From contig OW121855.1 in assembly GCA_933228895.1 (NCBI GenBank), forward strand, positions 31,572,698 to 31,636,697: a stretch of DNA of 64,000 nucleotides, written 5' to 3'. Under the pieces are notes generated by a model that was not told where the DNA came from, did not search any database, and saw nothing but the letters and a program-made list of their open reading frames with translations. This stretch comes from Platycnemis pennipes. Lineage: Eukaryota > Arthropoda > Insecta > Odonata > Platycnemididae. A program made the position numbers and the translations under genes. Every line of letters begins with the position of its first letter. The first letter of the stretch is position 1. Positions 11,654 through 23,500 of the stretch are shown piece by piece.

Positions 11654-13105
11654 ACTTATTAGATAATGACTATTTTATCCGGAAGGAGATGAGAGTTGTC
11701 TTAGAAAGTTATATCTCAACTGATTCAGAGTTAAAAGAATCGTTGACTGATTGACGACATTATTTCCGTCAGGAACGACAGGGAAAATTTGACTACGAGT
11801 GTGTAAAGGTCATAGGGTAAAAGTCTATCAATTCCGAGAGACAGAGTCCTCTACATCTGACAATGAGAGAGATATAGCAGAGTCATCTACATTTACGGCA
11901 ACTCAACTACAAATTCTGATAACTGTAACTGATATTTTTTAGTGATATACTTCGAAGTTGAGTAGCCGCCATGTAGAGGACTCTATCAATGTGGAGCAAT
12001 TTTAAAGACGGAGAAACCTTTAAATAAAGAGTAGTCTTAGAGAAAAATGAAAATAAAGAAGCACTATAATATGATTTATTAGAAGATTGATGATATTCAA
12101 ATGGATAGGGTTAGTGCAAATCAACAAGTTATAATAATGTGGAGAAAAAAGTGGTCCAATGAAAAGCATTGAAAATAGACGGAAAAATTAGTACAATTTA
12201 ATCATAGCCTGAAAAAAAGGTTATCGAAAGGATACAGTTGTCGAGGAAACATTGAACGAGAGGAATGGAACAGGCAGGCATTAAAACATGTAATAATATG
12301 TGTAATGCTAATATGAAGTTGTTTAGGCTTGTTCGATGAGTCGATCGATCGAAATCATCACGAAGGCTAAACAAAACTTCGATTGCCATCTTCTATCAAC
12401 AGCGATGGGTCGATGTGGATCACGAGTGTCGATGAGCCAACGCAAATCATGCTGAGATGAACTACTAGACCGATGAGAATCATCTGGGATAAAAAAAATG
12501 CAGATATTTAGTAGGGAATTAGTCATAGCCCCTACCAAGGCAAAAGACTAATTACATTATTTTTTGTGTTCATTTATAATGATTTTAATAAATATGGAAA
12601 ACTTAAATTGTGTAGCCAATACACAAAATTTAAAAATGACATATTTGGATTACATTAGATGGAGCCAGAAAACAAATCTACAAGTCTTATAACCCTAAGT
12701 ACAAAACTTTGGATACGACGAGTTGACCAAAATGGTGTCCTGAGAGAATTAATTTTGGAGATAAAAAAGCACAGGTAACAACTCAATTACTCATTATATT
12801 ATTTTATACATTACTGATTATTTTGTGCTGCTCCTAACTATGGTGTGCATAGCTATCACCTATTTTGATTTAGCATTGTGTCAAAATTGTTCAGTAGTAC
12901 CGGAGGAACGGGAGAATATGAAAATCGAAAAATCGAAAATTTTCAATATCAATATGCAGTGTATCCCGGGAAGTAGGTAAGAATCTGATTTGCGTGCATC
13001 TACTTCATACTTCTTCAAAATGGGTACAATGTGCAGGTTTACCTTACCGCTGATTTAATGTGGTTGTTGTTTCGCTTTCTTAAATAAATAGACCTTGTTC
13101 TACTC
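11654..13105. other. No gene seen
   Basis: AT-rich non-coding sequence. A patch at 12,330-12,480 is rich in CGATGA/CGATGG words but shows no periodic repeat. Short open frames at 12,198-12,538 are not recognisable. Confidence 0.4.
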
Positions 13106-13642
13106 AATGGGGTCGTTTACCATATTTTTTTATTGCCGAATATGATAGAGTTTGTAAAATAAAAGGACCCGTATTTTTCCGTTTTCTGATCCGACAATTA
13201 TTTCCCGAGCTATAAGCGGCGAAAAACTGATAATTTTAACCCTTTCGGAAAAGTGGGTGTGGTGCAACCTCTGACGTATATCAACTTCGTCCAATCACAA
13301 CTGAGCCCGCGAAGCTACTTCGCCTTATCGCAAAGGGGGGACACACCTGACTCGGCCAATGGGAGCGATTTCGACAGCATCTGTGCGAGCAGACCTTCCG
13401 AGAACCCCCCTCCACTCCCTTCCCCCTCCCCTGAAAGCAGTCAAGGACGGGAGGAAAATGACGTCAATGTTATCACAGCAGCATTTTCGGTGGGCGTCAC
13501 CTTTTGCTTACTTTAATTTTTGATTTATGAGTGAATGGTTGTGGTTAGAAGATTAATTTTTTCACTAAAATTCGTTTTTCGTTTCCATTTAACGATTTCG
13601 TGCACAAAATTGCGATTTCGGTTCCGAGTAAACGCCCCCATT
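13106..13642 (+). mobile_element. Family A inverted-repeat element, full-length copy (537 bp)
   Basis: The ends are inverted: AATGGGGTCGTTTACC at 13,106 and the reverse complement of AATGGGGGCGTTTACTC at the right end. Most of its length aligns with the copy at 27,925-28,440 and its second half with 1,902-2,205 on the other strand. No transposase is visible, so this is a non-autonomous DNA element. No convincing target duplication was found. It carries GTCCAATCACAACTGA (CCAAT box) in all three copies, GTGGGTGTG (CACCC-type) next to TTTCGGAAAA, and ATGACGTCA (CRE-like) in this copy. The 87-codon open frame inside (13,253-13,516) is not a gene. Confidence 0.75.
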
Positions 13643-15160
13643 AAGTTTGTTCCAATTCTATATTTGCTTGATAGCCACACAAAACTCCAAAAGGAAACAT
13701 CATTCAAAATCTTCGTTCGATAATAGCGATACCTAAGAGCTATCGATTGTAGTACTTGCCCCATCCGATGACGTACGAAAAACATCGAAATCGAAGGATT
13801 TCCATGAAACATTTTTCTGTGAAAAACAATGGGGATAATCGGTCATAGAGAAGCCTATAGGGGTAACCGATAAACTAGTTGAGAGTTGTGTCATACAAAC
13901 TGTAGTGATGACTTGAAATGCCTTAATACTTACCCGAAGTACATGCCCTGCATAAACTATAAACGACAAAATAGTCATAAAATCATTCTTGAAAATGCTC
14001 CATACCCATACGCATACCGTTAACACACTATCCCTCCCCTTTGACCTCAACTCTTCTCTTTAATTCACCCTCCTATTCCCGCCCTTATTTCCTTATTACC
14101 GGCTCTCTAAAATGGCCTTTATACGCTAAAGAATGTGAGCGTTTCGCCGCGTATTTCGAAATTTAATACGCTCGGATCCTCATTCGTGTGCCTGTCACGC
14201 ACGCGGCTCCGTATTTGTGTACGAGAGACTAGAAATTAAGCATAAAAATATCGAACGTGTATAAAGGACAAACGTGAAACCGCTATTTATTCCAGGAAAA
14301 CCCCACAGCAATAATCTTTTCAAACTATTGTAGCTGCAGTGGAAGGGTCTTCAAGGTTTATCGCCCTCTGAGTAGAGGAAAGGGAGCCTATAAAAGGATC
14401 AACGAAGGATAATTAGGGATGGATTTAGGAAGGCGTTCGGCTTGGAAATATGGAAAAGACCGAGAGAAAGATTACAGGAAATAAATTCGCGGAATCAACT
14501 AGTTCGGAAATTTCACGCTTAATGATGTTTCCGCAAACGTGGCGCTCGGATTGAGGCCCATTCAATTATTTCTTCAGCCTCACCCTCAGCCTCTTTCATT
14601 TCTGAATCAAGAGCCTTAACTCTCTGAAGCTCTATCCCGACACTGCATTCTTCGAAGCAAGGAACAGCGTTGGCAAGATGTGTAAAGCACAGCTTCGCAG
14701 CAATTTAATAGGAAATGATTCTGAAGCGCGATATCTAATTCCGAGTCATGTTTTGTAATGATGACAACGGAAGTACAACCATCCGTAAAACGGAGACATG
14801 CCATGTTCATTTCATGTTCATACTCTATCGTTGACAGGTTTTGAGCATGATGAAGAATTAACTGGAAGTGGGATAGGCTTAAATCTTACAGAAAAATTTA
14901 GTTAATTTTTGCAAAGCATTTATTTAAAAATAAATCGGTTCCACGAAATTCCTGTGTACACTTTTTCCTCCTTATTGCTATTTTAGCGATGAGAGAGAAA
15001 AATGCCTGAACGGATCCATCATTTTACTTCAAAGATAAGACGAAGATATTTTGGAATAAAATTGAAAAAAATATGCAGAGAAAGCAAAAATACATTGAAA
15101 ACTGATCTAATTACAACTTATACAAGCCACAAAAATTTGAAATCTCTCCCACAAACACAC
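13643..15160. other. No gene seen
   Basis: The plus- and minus-strand open frames around 13,733-14,050, 14,616-14,810 and 15,002-15,199 show no recognisable protein. The last ends at the hammerhead-like patch described next, so it may be retroelement debris. Confidence 0.4.
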
Positions 15161-15208
15161 CTGATGAAGGTGCTAAGCATCGAATTAATTTTTCTCTAAA
15201 CCTGGGTC
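15161..15208 (+). ncRNA. Hammerhead-like motif of a Penelope-type terminus, disrupted
   Basis: CTGATGA (15,161-15,167) is followed by a perfect five-pair hairpin, GGTGC (15,169-15,173), TAA, GCATC (15,177-15,181), then GAA (15,182-15,184). This matches stem II plus the two core boxes of a hammerhead. About 13 nt later comes AAACCTGGGTC (15,198-15,208), which matches the AAACCCGGGT block at 971-980 and ends in a GTC triplet. The 13-nt gap in the GAAA box would inactivate it. The shared order links this site to the Penelope-like 3' end near position 950. Confidence 0.4.
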
Positions 15209-17699
15209 GCGTGAATAAGCTTTAAATTTGCTTGTGGTTTGTAAAAGGTTTGAATAAATCGGTATTAAATATGGAATTCCACAAAGTTACCAGTGAACTA
15301 ATTTATCTAATAATATGCTGGTTTAATTTCACTTTCAATGGTTGTGAAACCAACCACGAAACTTCTTGTTCTAAACTAGATTAAAAGATTGGCTTTTTCA
15401 GAAAGATAGTACAGTTGAAGTAGATAATGTGTCTACGAATCCAGTAAATCACAAAAGAATTGAAGATGGGAATTCCAATTTTCCAGTGGACATACCAATT
15501 ATTTCCAGTGAAAAGGTATTTTTCATAAAAGCGATCCTAGAAGCGAAGGCTGTTTAAGAGAATTAACAAATGCTGCAATTCTCAAACTTTGCTTGACAAG
15601 TGAAATACCTTTCTCCATATCTCGGTTCAACGTAATTTTGCAACTAAACATAATGGATGAAGCCGTTATTAATCACCATGAAAGTTGTATACGGTCTCTT
15701 AATTATGCATCTACCGGAGAGCTGATTTTGGTCAACAAACCTTAAATTTCTCATGCGGACTGGATGACATACAACCATGAATAGTGAAAGTCGACACTAA
15801 AGGTCATCATTATACCAAGGTACCGGACGGCGGCAAATGACTGCTTTTTCATAAAATAACCATGGTTGTGGCTGAACGCTGCAAGTATTGCTAACCACTC
15901 TCGCTTAATCACATTAATTTATTCGAACCATAGGTATCGCTCCCTGAATTTACACTAAAGAATTCAGTTCATCATCAATCACAACAGAATCGAGACGAAA
16001 AATATTTATCTGGCATCGGGAAACAAATTCCTATTCGTGTTAAAGGTTAAATTTCACAGACTCCTATTAAAATCTAAATATGTATATATATATCTAATTT
16101 ATCTTTACCTATATAATCCATAAAATTTACCTCTAATATAAAATTAAATATTAAATTACCTTTAGCCCGTACCGTAACATGCAAAGGAAGATGATGGCTG
16201 AAAGAATAATTCATGGGTACATGATAATTATAACCTCAAACGGAATTTAGTGTTGTCTTACTTCCAAGTTTGGCTTAAACCAGCCTTTCAGTTTTTGCTC
16301 AACACCTTAATTTTCTTTTATTTAGGGAAATTTAGAAAAAATTTATTTTCCTAAACCATTTTCCCCTTCAGTTGAAAATATCTCCCATACCCCTTTTTGA
16401 AATCCAAAATCTTATAATGTTGCTCTCTAATCGTCCTATCTTCCCATTCTACCATACAGTACAGCGCACTCCAACTGCATTTTCCTACTGTTTCCTGCTT
16501 TATTACATCATTTTCCTCCTTTCTGATCACATTCAGTACTTCAATGCCAATTTTCCTATCTGAACATTGCAATTTCTTCATTATTCATTATACTCATATT
16601 ATCTACTTCTCAAAGGTCTATGTTTCACAAATATAAAGTGCGACAAACGAATATTAATGATAGTATAATAATATTAAAAAATGGCACTTCAAATCCAAGC
16701 TAATACAAATTTCAATTCATACTAAATCATACATTCCTTGCAGGTTTCTGGATTGTTCTTTTTATGAGGAGAAGACAAACCTCCCAAGCTACTAAACCCC
16801 ATATAACAAATGGGTTAAGAGATTGTCATTACCATAACCAAGAATGAAGGAAACTTCAATCATGTTAGTTCAAAAAGTGGGTTTAATGCCATACATTTTG
16901 GAATGAACAATCACACGTTATTTCAACAAAATATCTTCACTTTCTCAATAAATGCAAGAAATGACTTTATTGCACGCGGCATACTAATTAATTTTTAATT
17001 TGAAAAATTATAACTGCTTAATTTGCCATAAGGTTTTTTAATCTTCCTAGCTACTGCAATATGCTAATAATATAGCTCAATGAGCGTTTTAATATAAGAG
17101 GAATTCACCAAGAAGACTTCGTATTTATAGCTAGTTATGTGCCTATTTGTAATTACATATACCCAAAGAGGCCTGGTGTACGTATCAACTATTTATCTAA
17201 TTTAAATGTCGTCAGAGTGAGTCAAAAAATACGAAAATTGATGCATTACGCAAGATCTCAAATAAAATGATGCATTAGCGGAAGATAAATTACAGAAAAA
17301 CAGGCACACGAAGAGATTATTTGAAGCAATATGATTTGAATGGAATGAAATGAAAAAGATATAATACCAAAGTGGAGCATCAAAGATTAGTTTTGAAGAT
17401 GAAACTGAGGTAAAATTTTTATAAAACAACAAAATGAAGGGCAGGATAAAGCATACGATTGAATGCGTGAAAGCAACAGTAATACTTCAATGGATAAGCA
17501 AAGCCATGTTTAAAAGGTAGAACAAATATAATATTAATAACTTCCTCATCGCATGGATTTGAGAAAATAAAGATAGAGTTGTCCCACAGTGAATTAAATG
17601 CAACACATCACTGAAAGGGAAAGGGTAGGCACCTTACCATCACTCACTTCAAGATTATCTCAGAAAGGGAAGAGGATGGAGTAACATGAATATGTCTAG
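15209..17699. other. No gene seen
   Basis: Strongly AT-rich sequence. Open frames at 16,351-16,581 (both strands) and 17,202-17,432 have no recognisable domains. Confidence 0.45.
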
Positions 17700-18320
17700 G
17701 GATCTTCGACAACAGGAAAAAACAAATGAGCAGAGGCCGAGCGTAGGGATAAGTAAGGGAGAGAGCAGGACGGATTAACAACAAGAACGGCGACGAAGCC
17801 GGCGACGATAAATGGCAAAAATAACGATAACAAATGGTATTAATAAAAAAAAATCCTCTCTACATTTTAAAAAGCGTGCGAATTTTCGCATGGCCGTTAA
17901 TGAGGTGAAGGGGGTGAGGAGTTGTAAGGGATGGGAAGGGAAAGCGCTGGATGGGCTCTTCGCAAAGTCGGATTAAACGAGGAAGAAATTGGCGAGAGAA
18001 AGAGAGAGAAATAGGACCGAAGGGAGAAGGGGAATTGGAGAGAGAGGAAAAATGGGAAGGAAAGGATAAATACGAGGAAAAAACAAGAGCCGTTGCGTCG
18101 CGGGATTAGGAGACAAGAGGGAAGATATATATGGGAAGATAGCGTTGAGCTTGGAGCGAGAGAGAATATATTTAAGGCCGGTCAAGAGATTATGAAGGAG
18201 AGGGACTGCAGAGAGAAGGAGTTGGGGCATAACCGAGTCCGGAAGAGTTAGTTGTGTTGCGCAAACATTATAATCAGAGAAGAATCAAGGAGGAAGAAGA
18301 CCTCAACGCGGATGGAGATG
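17700..18320 (+). other. Purine-rich block with a TATA-like string
   Basis: From about 17,890 to 18,310 the plus strand is dominated by G and A (runs such as GAGAGAAAGAGAGAGAAATAG), unlike the AT-rich flanks. AATATATTTAAGG near 18,167 resembles a TATA box, and GA repeats resemble GAGA-factor sites of insect promoters. No exon or coding sequence was found nearby, so a promoter is only a possibility. Confidence 0.25.
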
Positions 18321-19070
18321 GAAGAAGGAGAACCTTAACGAGTGAGGTTTATGACCCGCTGGTCTAGGACATAGACTTTAGGTTGGGGAAAGGGAATTAT
18401 GTCTGAATTGTTAAAAGTGATGTCGTTTAATTATGCTTCCTTTACATGTACTTGATTAATAATAATGAATAAATTTAACTGCTTAAAAAGTAAATCAATA
18501 CAGAAAAGCATAACATATGCAAAAATGAAGCATTTTGATAGCCCGTAAGGTGCACCTGCTGTGGGGCTACCTACTGTTACACCATGTTACATCTGAAGGT
18601 AATCATAAACAATGTAAAATACAATAAATGAATATTCATAACGAAGCGTTAACTATAGCAAAATTAAAGAGAAAAAATATGCTGTGCAAAAATAAAAAAG
18701 GGATAATTGTATTGTGCACTTCACAAAGCTACACTTCACAAAGCTACACTTAAAAAACTTCTTATGATTTCCTTTTGCAGTCCATATCGCCACTTTGTTT
18801 TCGAAGAACATAGTTCAGCAATCTGTTTTAATTATATTCATTAAAGCAAAACGTAAATTTAAGATAGGTAATGTTTAAAAAAAATGTTTTCCACATTAGA
18901 ATCAGATTTAATAGCATAAGATCAGATCAAAACCATCAGGAGTAAAAATGTGATCAGCTCTGTATTTTATCGACTGTTTTTTTTTGCATTACGCAAAGCA
19001 ATTTTTTCACGCTGAACGCACACAATTTCATTACTTTGTATGAATGACCAGGGGCGACAAATATGTGTGC
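18321..19070. other. No gene seen; short direct duplication at 18,716-18,747
   Basis: AT-rich sequence with a side-by-side repeat of ACTTCACAAAGCTAC. Nothing else was recognised. Confidence 0.5.
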
Positions 19071-19078
19071 ATGTGCAA

Positions 19079-19251
19079 TAGGGTGGGCCGAAAAAAGGTT
19101 TTTTTTTCCGGATCAAATTTTCCCTATGCGGGAATGGTTATATTATCCAATTTCAAAAAAAATTTGCATTCAAGATCCTGATATCAGTACACAACTTTCC
19201 CGCATAGGGAAAATTTGATCCGGAAAAAAAACCTTTTTTCGGCACACCCTA
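19079..19251. mobile_element. hAT-type MITE, 173 bp, with perfect 8-bp target duplication
   Basis: The ends are TAGGGTGGGCCG and CGGCACACCCTA. The inverted arms run for about 52 bp with one mismatch and one length difference in a T run. ATGTGCAA lies directly outside both ends (19,071-19,078 and 19,252-19,259), giving an exact 8-bp duplication, the size made by hAT transposases. The centre has no coding capacity. The near-perfect arms would form a long hairpin if transcribed. Confidence 0.85.
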
Positions 19252-19259
19252 ATGTGCAA

Positions 19260-22200
19260 CGTGGGTCCCGATGGGTGTTGGATTTTTATCTACGGCAGTA
19301 TTTCAAGTAATAATACTTTATTTCTTAAAAAATCCAAATATTAGAACACTTTATACATTAATAATAAAACATTTGAATATTGATAATAAAACTGATAGTA
19401 AATAATATTGTTAATTATTGCAAATTTTCAAATTAATTGATTATAAATTGACATTAAATTTTTTTAAACTTCTATGTGCAGAAAACATTAATATCTCATT
19501 AATAACCCGGTTAATTTTTTTCAATTTAATTACGTACCTATATAAAAGTTACATTTTTTTTGGATCCCTATCATTAAACCATAAAATGCATATACTAAAA
19601 AATATTTTTCCGAAGTTCCCTCACATTAGCCTGCGAAGTATGCAATTATCATTACTGCAATTATGGGATAAATGAATACAATGTGAAAGAGCACTCTTTG
19701 AAGAAAATAAAGCTTAATGGGAATTTACTCTTTTCTTTAAACCCCTTTCTTTAATTTTCCTTAACGGACCTTTTCTCTATTGGGAAAATGAAATATCTCA
19801 GACTAATTCCTGTAAAAGTGCAGGTTTTACTCAAAAACCAACAAATGCTTCTATAATTTATGAGAGGGTAACGCTCTGGAGCAGATAAATGACGAAGGGC
19901 ACCTTCCAGTTACTGAACTCTCATCATGAAAAATAATGATGAAAGTATGCAAGAAGTGTAAGATTAATTCAGAGACGTCGTACACATCACTTTAATAATC
20001 TTTCAGGAGGCGACACCTGAGGAAGCGACATGTGAAAAACAATGTATCGAAGAAAACCAAAAGTATAAAAAATGCCAAAAATGAGAGTAGAGTTTAATGG
20101 CAAATTTGTTCGAAATAAACGGGAGACGAAAGCCGGAGCGAGATACTTTTCATAAATTAGGTTCACTCAGATTACTCAGATGACTAAGCACAAACCCTCT
20201 TACAGAAATCTGATTTCACATCTCATTCAGTTTACGTAGCTTAGCTTCGGTGTGCATTCATTGGCCTAAAGACGTAGAATAATATTATCAAAACTCAGCA
20301 CGCCCAGCAAACTCAGCACGACCCGCTGAGCAACGGAACCAATGGAGCAGCATCATATACAGTACGTTTATTGAAAATCGATGTGAAACGAAAGAAACGT
20401 GAGAAAATAATAACATATTTTGAGAAAAGTGTGCTTGAAAAGAAAGTCCACATTCTCAAATTCGTTTGGCCCTGACACTCTCGTTAGCACAAGGTAAGTT
20501 CATGGAAGACTTAACGATACGAGTTCTTCTAAGTATAATCTTGGATTTATGCTTATTCATTCTCAAGCAATTTTCCTAATTCAATTTGGTGTGGATCAGA
20601 AATGCAGTCAAATTCACAACAAGAAAATCGTATAGAATTCACTTCTGAAGATGTCTGTGGGATAAATATTTGGCGAATATCAAAACAAGATTCGAAGAAT
20701 TGATCGACTTGATTTAAAGAGCCTCTGCAGGAAATAGAAACATTCGTAGCGATGAAAAGGTATTTATTATAATGAAGGTAATACGACGACTCAAACCCTG
20801 AATAGAATTAAAATACTGCCAATAGCTAGGAGTATTCTTCAATTCTTAAATGCCTCGATTGGGCGGGTAAAAATATGCATCCATCTATACAGAAGCAAGA
20901 ATAAATGAAGGAGCTAGAAAAGAATTTGGATGGCCCCCGCTTCTTTATAAATGCATACTATGAAAACTTCGTGACAACGCCACGTGGAAACAAGCCTTGT
21001 AAAAACACTGAAAATTTTAAGAAACAATGTTGACAAGATCTTGAAGGCTGATAAAAAATGATTCAGGTATAGTGCAGCCAAAACTACAAGAATCTCAAAT
21101 TAGTTGTAAAGGACTGACGTCAATGTTCAAGTAAATAGACTGAGTAATTGAAGAATTTATGTAATATATAGTAGATAAGGAATAAAATAAAATTTCTCAA
21201 ATGAAAAAATTCGTACGATGCATCTATACACTTAGTTTCTGAAATATTATCAATGTTAAAGTGAACAGTAGAGATGGAAAAGACATTAATTTGCTTCATA
21301 AATGAATCGGGTGGAGAGATAGGTAAGTCAAAGCAATCTTATGATCGATGACTACTGATGATGCTTAACAAATATCCGTGAAGCTATTCGACACGAATCA
21401 TGAAATTTATACAAAATACTTAAAAATAGTGACTAATTTTGATGGCAGAAAGACAACTACGTTTTCAGCAACGCATCCACGTTATAACCCAACCTCATTA
21501 GTGATTTAATGAATAGCATGCGAAATAAATAACTTACAAGGTGACTTCCTTAGATTGAAATGGATATGATGACGATGCTTGCAATGGAGTTCCATTGATC
21601 ACGTCGCACAAATATGGTTCCAATTAACTTCGCACCTGATGATGATAATGCCTTGATTAATTAAATTAAGCACCTACCGGCTTAATGATGCTCTACACAG
21701 GGAGTGACGAAGATAAAGCGCTCATCGGAGAGAAAAAATAAACAGGTACCTAAGTTTCCCTTTGGGGATACAAATATTATGCTACCAATGTCATCACGTT
21801 TGGCTACATCAAATAGTTTCCCATAGGTTTTCTGTTATAGAGACTACGGCTACACTCATTAAAAAATGAATCTTAATATCATATTTCGGTTGGTATTATA
21901 ATTTTGTAAATAAAATGTGATGAATTCGTTATTATTTTCATCGAAGTTCGTTTGTTGCAGGTTGCATTTTAAATTAAGCCGTAATCACAGTTTGTAGTAT
22001 CTGAAAAAGTAGTACCTATAGTTAAAGTAAAGCGATGGTAAAAAGCACGAATAATGTTGTTAATGTGGATATACCTATGATTATGGGCACAATTTCACAT
22101 AAAGAATGCCATATGTACATACAAATCATTAATGTTACGATTAATTAACCACTACCAATGTAACAAAGCTGAACTTCAGAAAAATGCCATGAACTTTAAA

Positions 22201-22439
22201 GAAAATTTTCATCACAGTAATTCACCATGTACAAAAATAGACCATTAATCAGTCACATTAAACCTAACAATAATACTAAATGTGGTATTGAGTAAAGCAT
22301 GGGCTCAGGTTAGGCTCGCGGGGAGAAGAATACAAGTTACGTAGCTCCTATTAGCACCAAAGCGATCCCTCAACTGGTGCAGCAATCCATCAGGACATGT
22401 TTCATCATTTTAAGAGCCACGGTACAGCCGGCTCATGAT
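19260..22439. other. No gene seen
   Basis: AT-rich non-coding sequence. The short doublet ACTCAGCACG occurs twice near 20,300. The open frame at 19,418-19,675 is low-complexity and unrecognised. Confidence 0.45.
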
Positions 22440-23500
22440 TTGGGCACGTCACACGCCTCACCTCCATCTTGTGGGAGATGCATTCACGATCCCGCGACCC
22501 TCGGAAGAAAAAATATAGACTTAAAGCGGAACTAACTCCGCGACAGCTCTGGAGAGGAGATGGAGAGAGAGAGAAAAACTTCATCGGACTCATTAATAAA
22601 AATGCAACCCCTCTATCAATAATTGGCGTTCGCATCGGGACTACGCCGGGGACTGAAAAGGCGAAACGAGAAGGGGGGTTGGCTGTGGAAACGAACAAGA
22701 AGAGGAACGCTAGGAGGGCTTCACAACCCAATGGCTCAATCGCGTCTTTAATGTGCACGCCACTCACAGGGCTAAGACTTAAACTACTTGACCCAGAAAC
22801 GAGGCAGGCACCCGCGCCTGTCTAAAATTGAACTATCTTTCGCTCCCTCCCTCCATCCCATCCCATCCGACCACCCCATCCCAAAGCAACCCCCTCCCTC
22901 CTCCTCGTCCGCTTTCTCATTAATAGTTATCCGAGAGGGATGGCGGGGGGGGGGAGGATAGGAAGAGGGGGTGAGAGGGCCTCTGGTAGGGATGGGAGAA
23001 GGAGGAAGTGGAGGAAGAGGGGAGGGGGTGGAGGAAGAGGAGATGGGGGGAGGAGAGCTATGGGGAATACGCTCTAAATTCCGCTGTACTCGGAGGGGAT
23101 GGGATCTCGGGGAGGTCGACATTTAGCCTTTAATGAGGGTCGCCTTAATAAATCATAGCGTGAGTTGCAGAGAGAGAGGAAAGGGAGGGGAGGGTGTAGA
23201 GGTGAGACAGGGGAGGGAGACAGGGAGGGAATCACTCGCGAGGGGAGGTTTAGGTGGCTGCGGCATGCGGGGTTGCGGGAATGGAGTGGTCGGGAAATTT
23301 ATTTTGGAACGACCCACCTCCTCCTCTTCCCCTCTCACCCCATCCCGATGGAATATCCTCGAAATACGCAGGGATTCAGGTTCCAGTTTTGTTCCGCATC
23401 AGTGTGCTATCAATTACGTGCATGCGAAAGAAAGTCGCTTCTCAGAAAACAAAGGGTTCTCAGAGCGACATGATGGGCGGGGTCACGATTAGAATCACAT
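22440..23500. other. GC-rich block with strand-asymmetric purine and pyrimidine tracts
   Basis: Against AT-rich surroundings this kilobase is GC-rich. From 22,840 to 22,915 the plus strand is pyrimidine-rich. From 22,930 to about 23,240 it is almost all G and A, including ten consecutive G (22,945-22,954) and many GGG/GGAGG runs, and 23,315-23,345 is pyrimidine-rich again. Overlapping open frames exist on both strands because stops are rare in such sequence, and none is recognisable. It could be a regulatory island or a region prone to non-B DNA. Confidence 0.4.

Noticed and set aside
13253..13516. 87-codon open frame with a plausible start
   Set aside because: It lies inside a family A element, and the frame is not conserved in the copy at 27,925-28,440.
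22405..22825. 118- and 120-codon open frames on opposite strands
   Set aside because: They mirror each other in GC-rich sequence where stops are rare. Neither translation resembles a protein.
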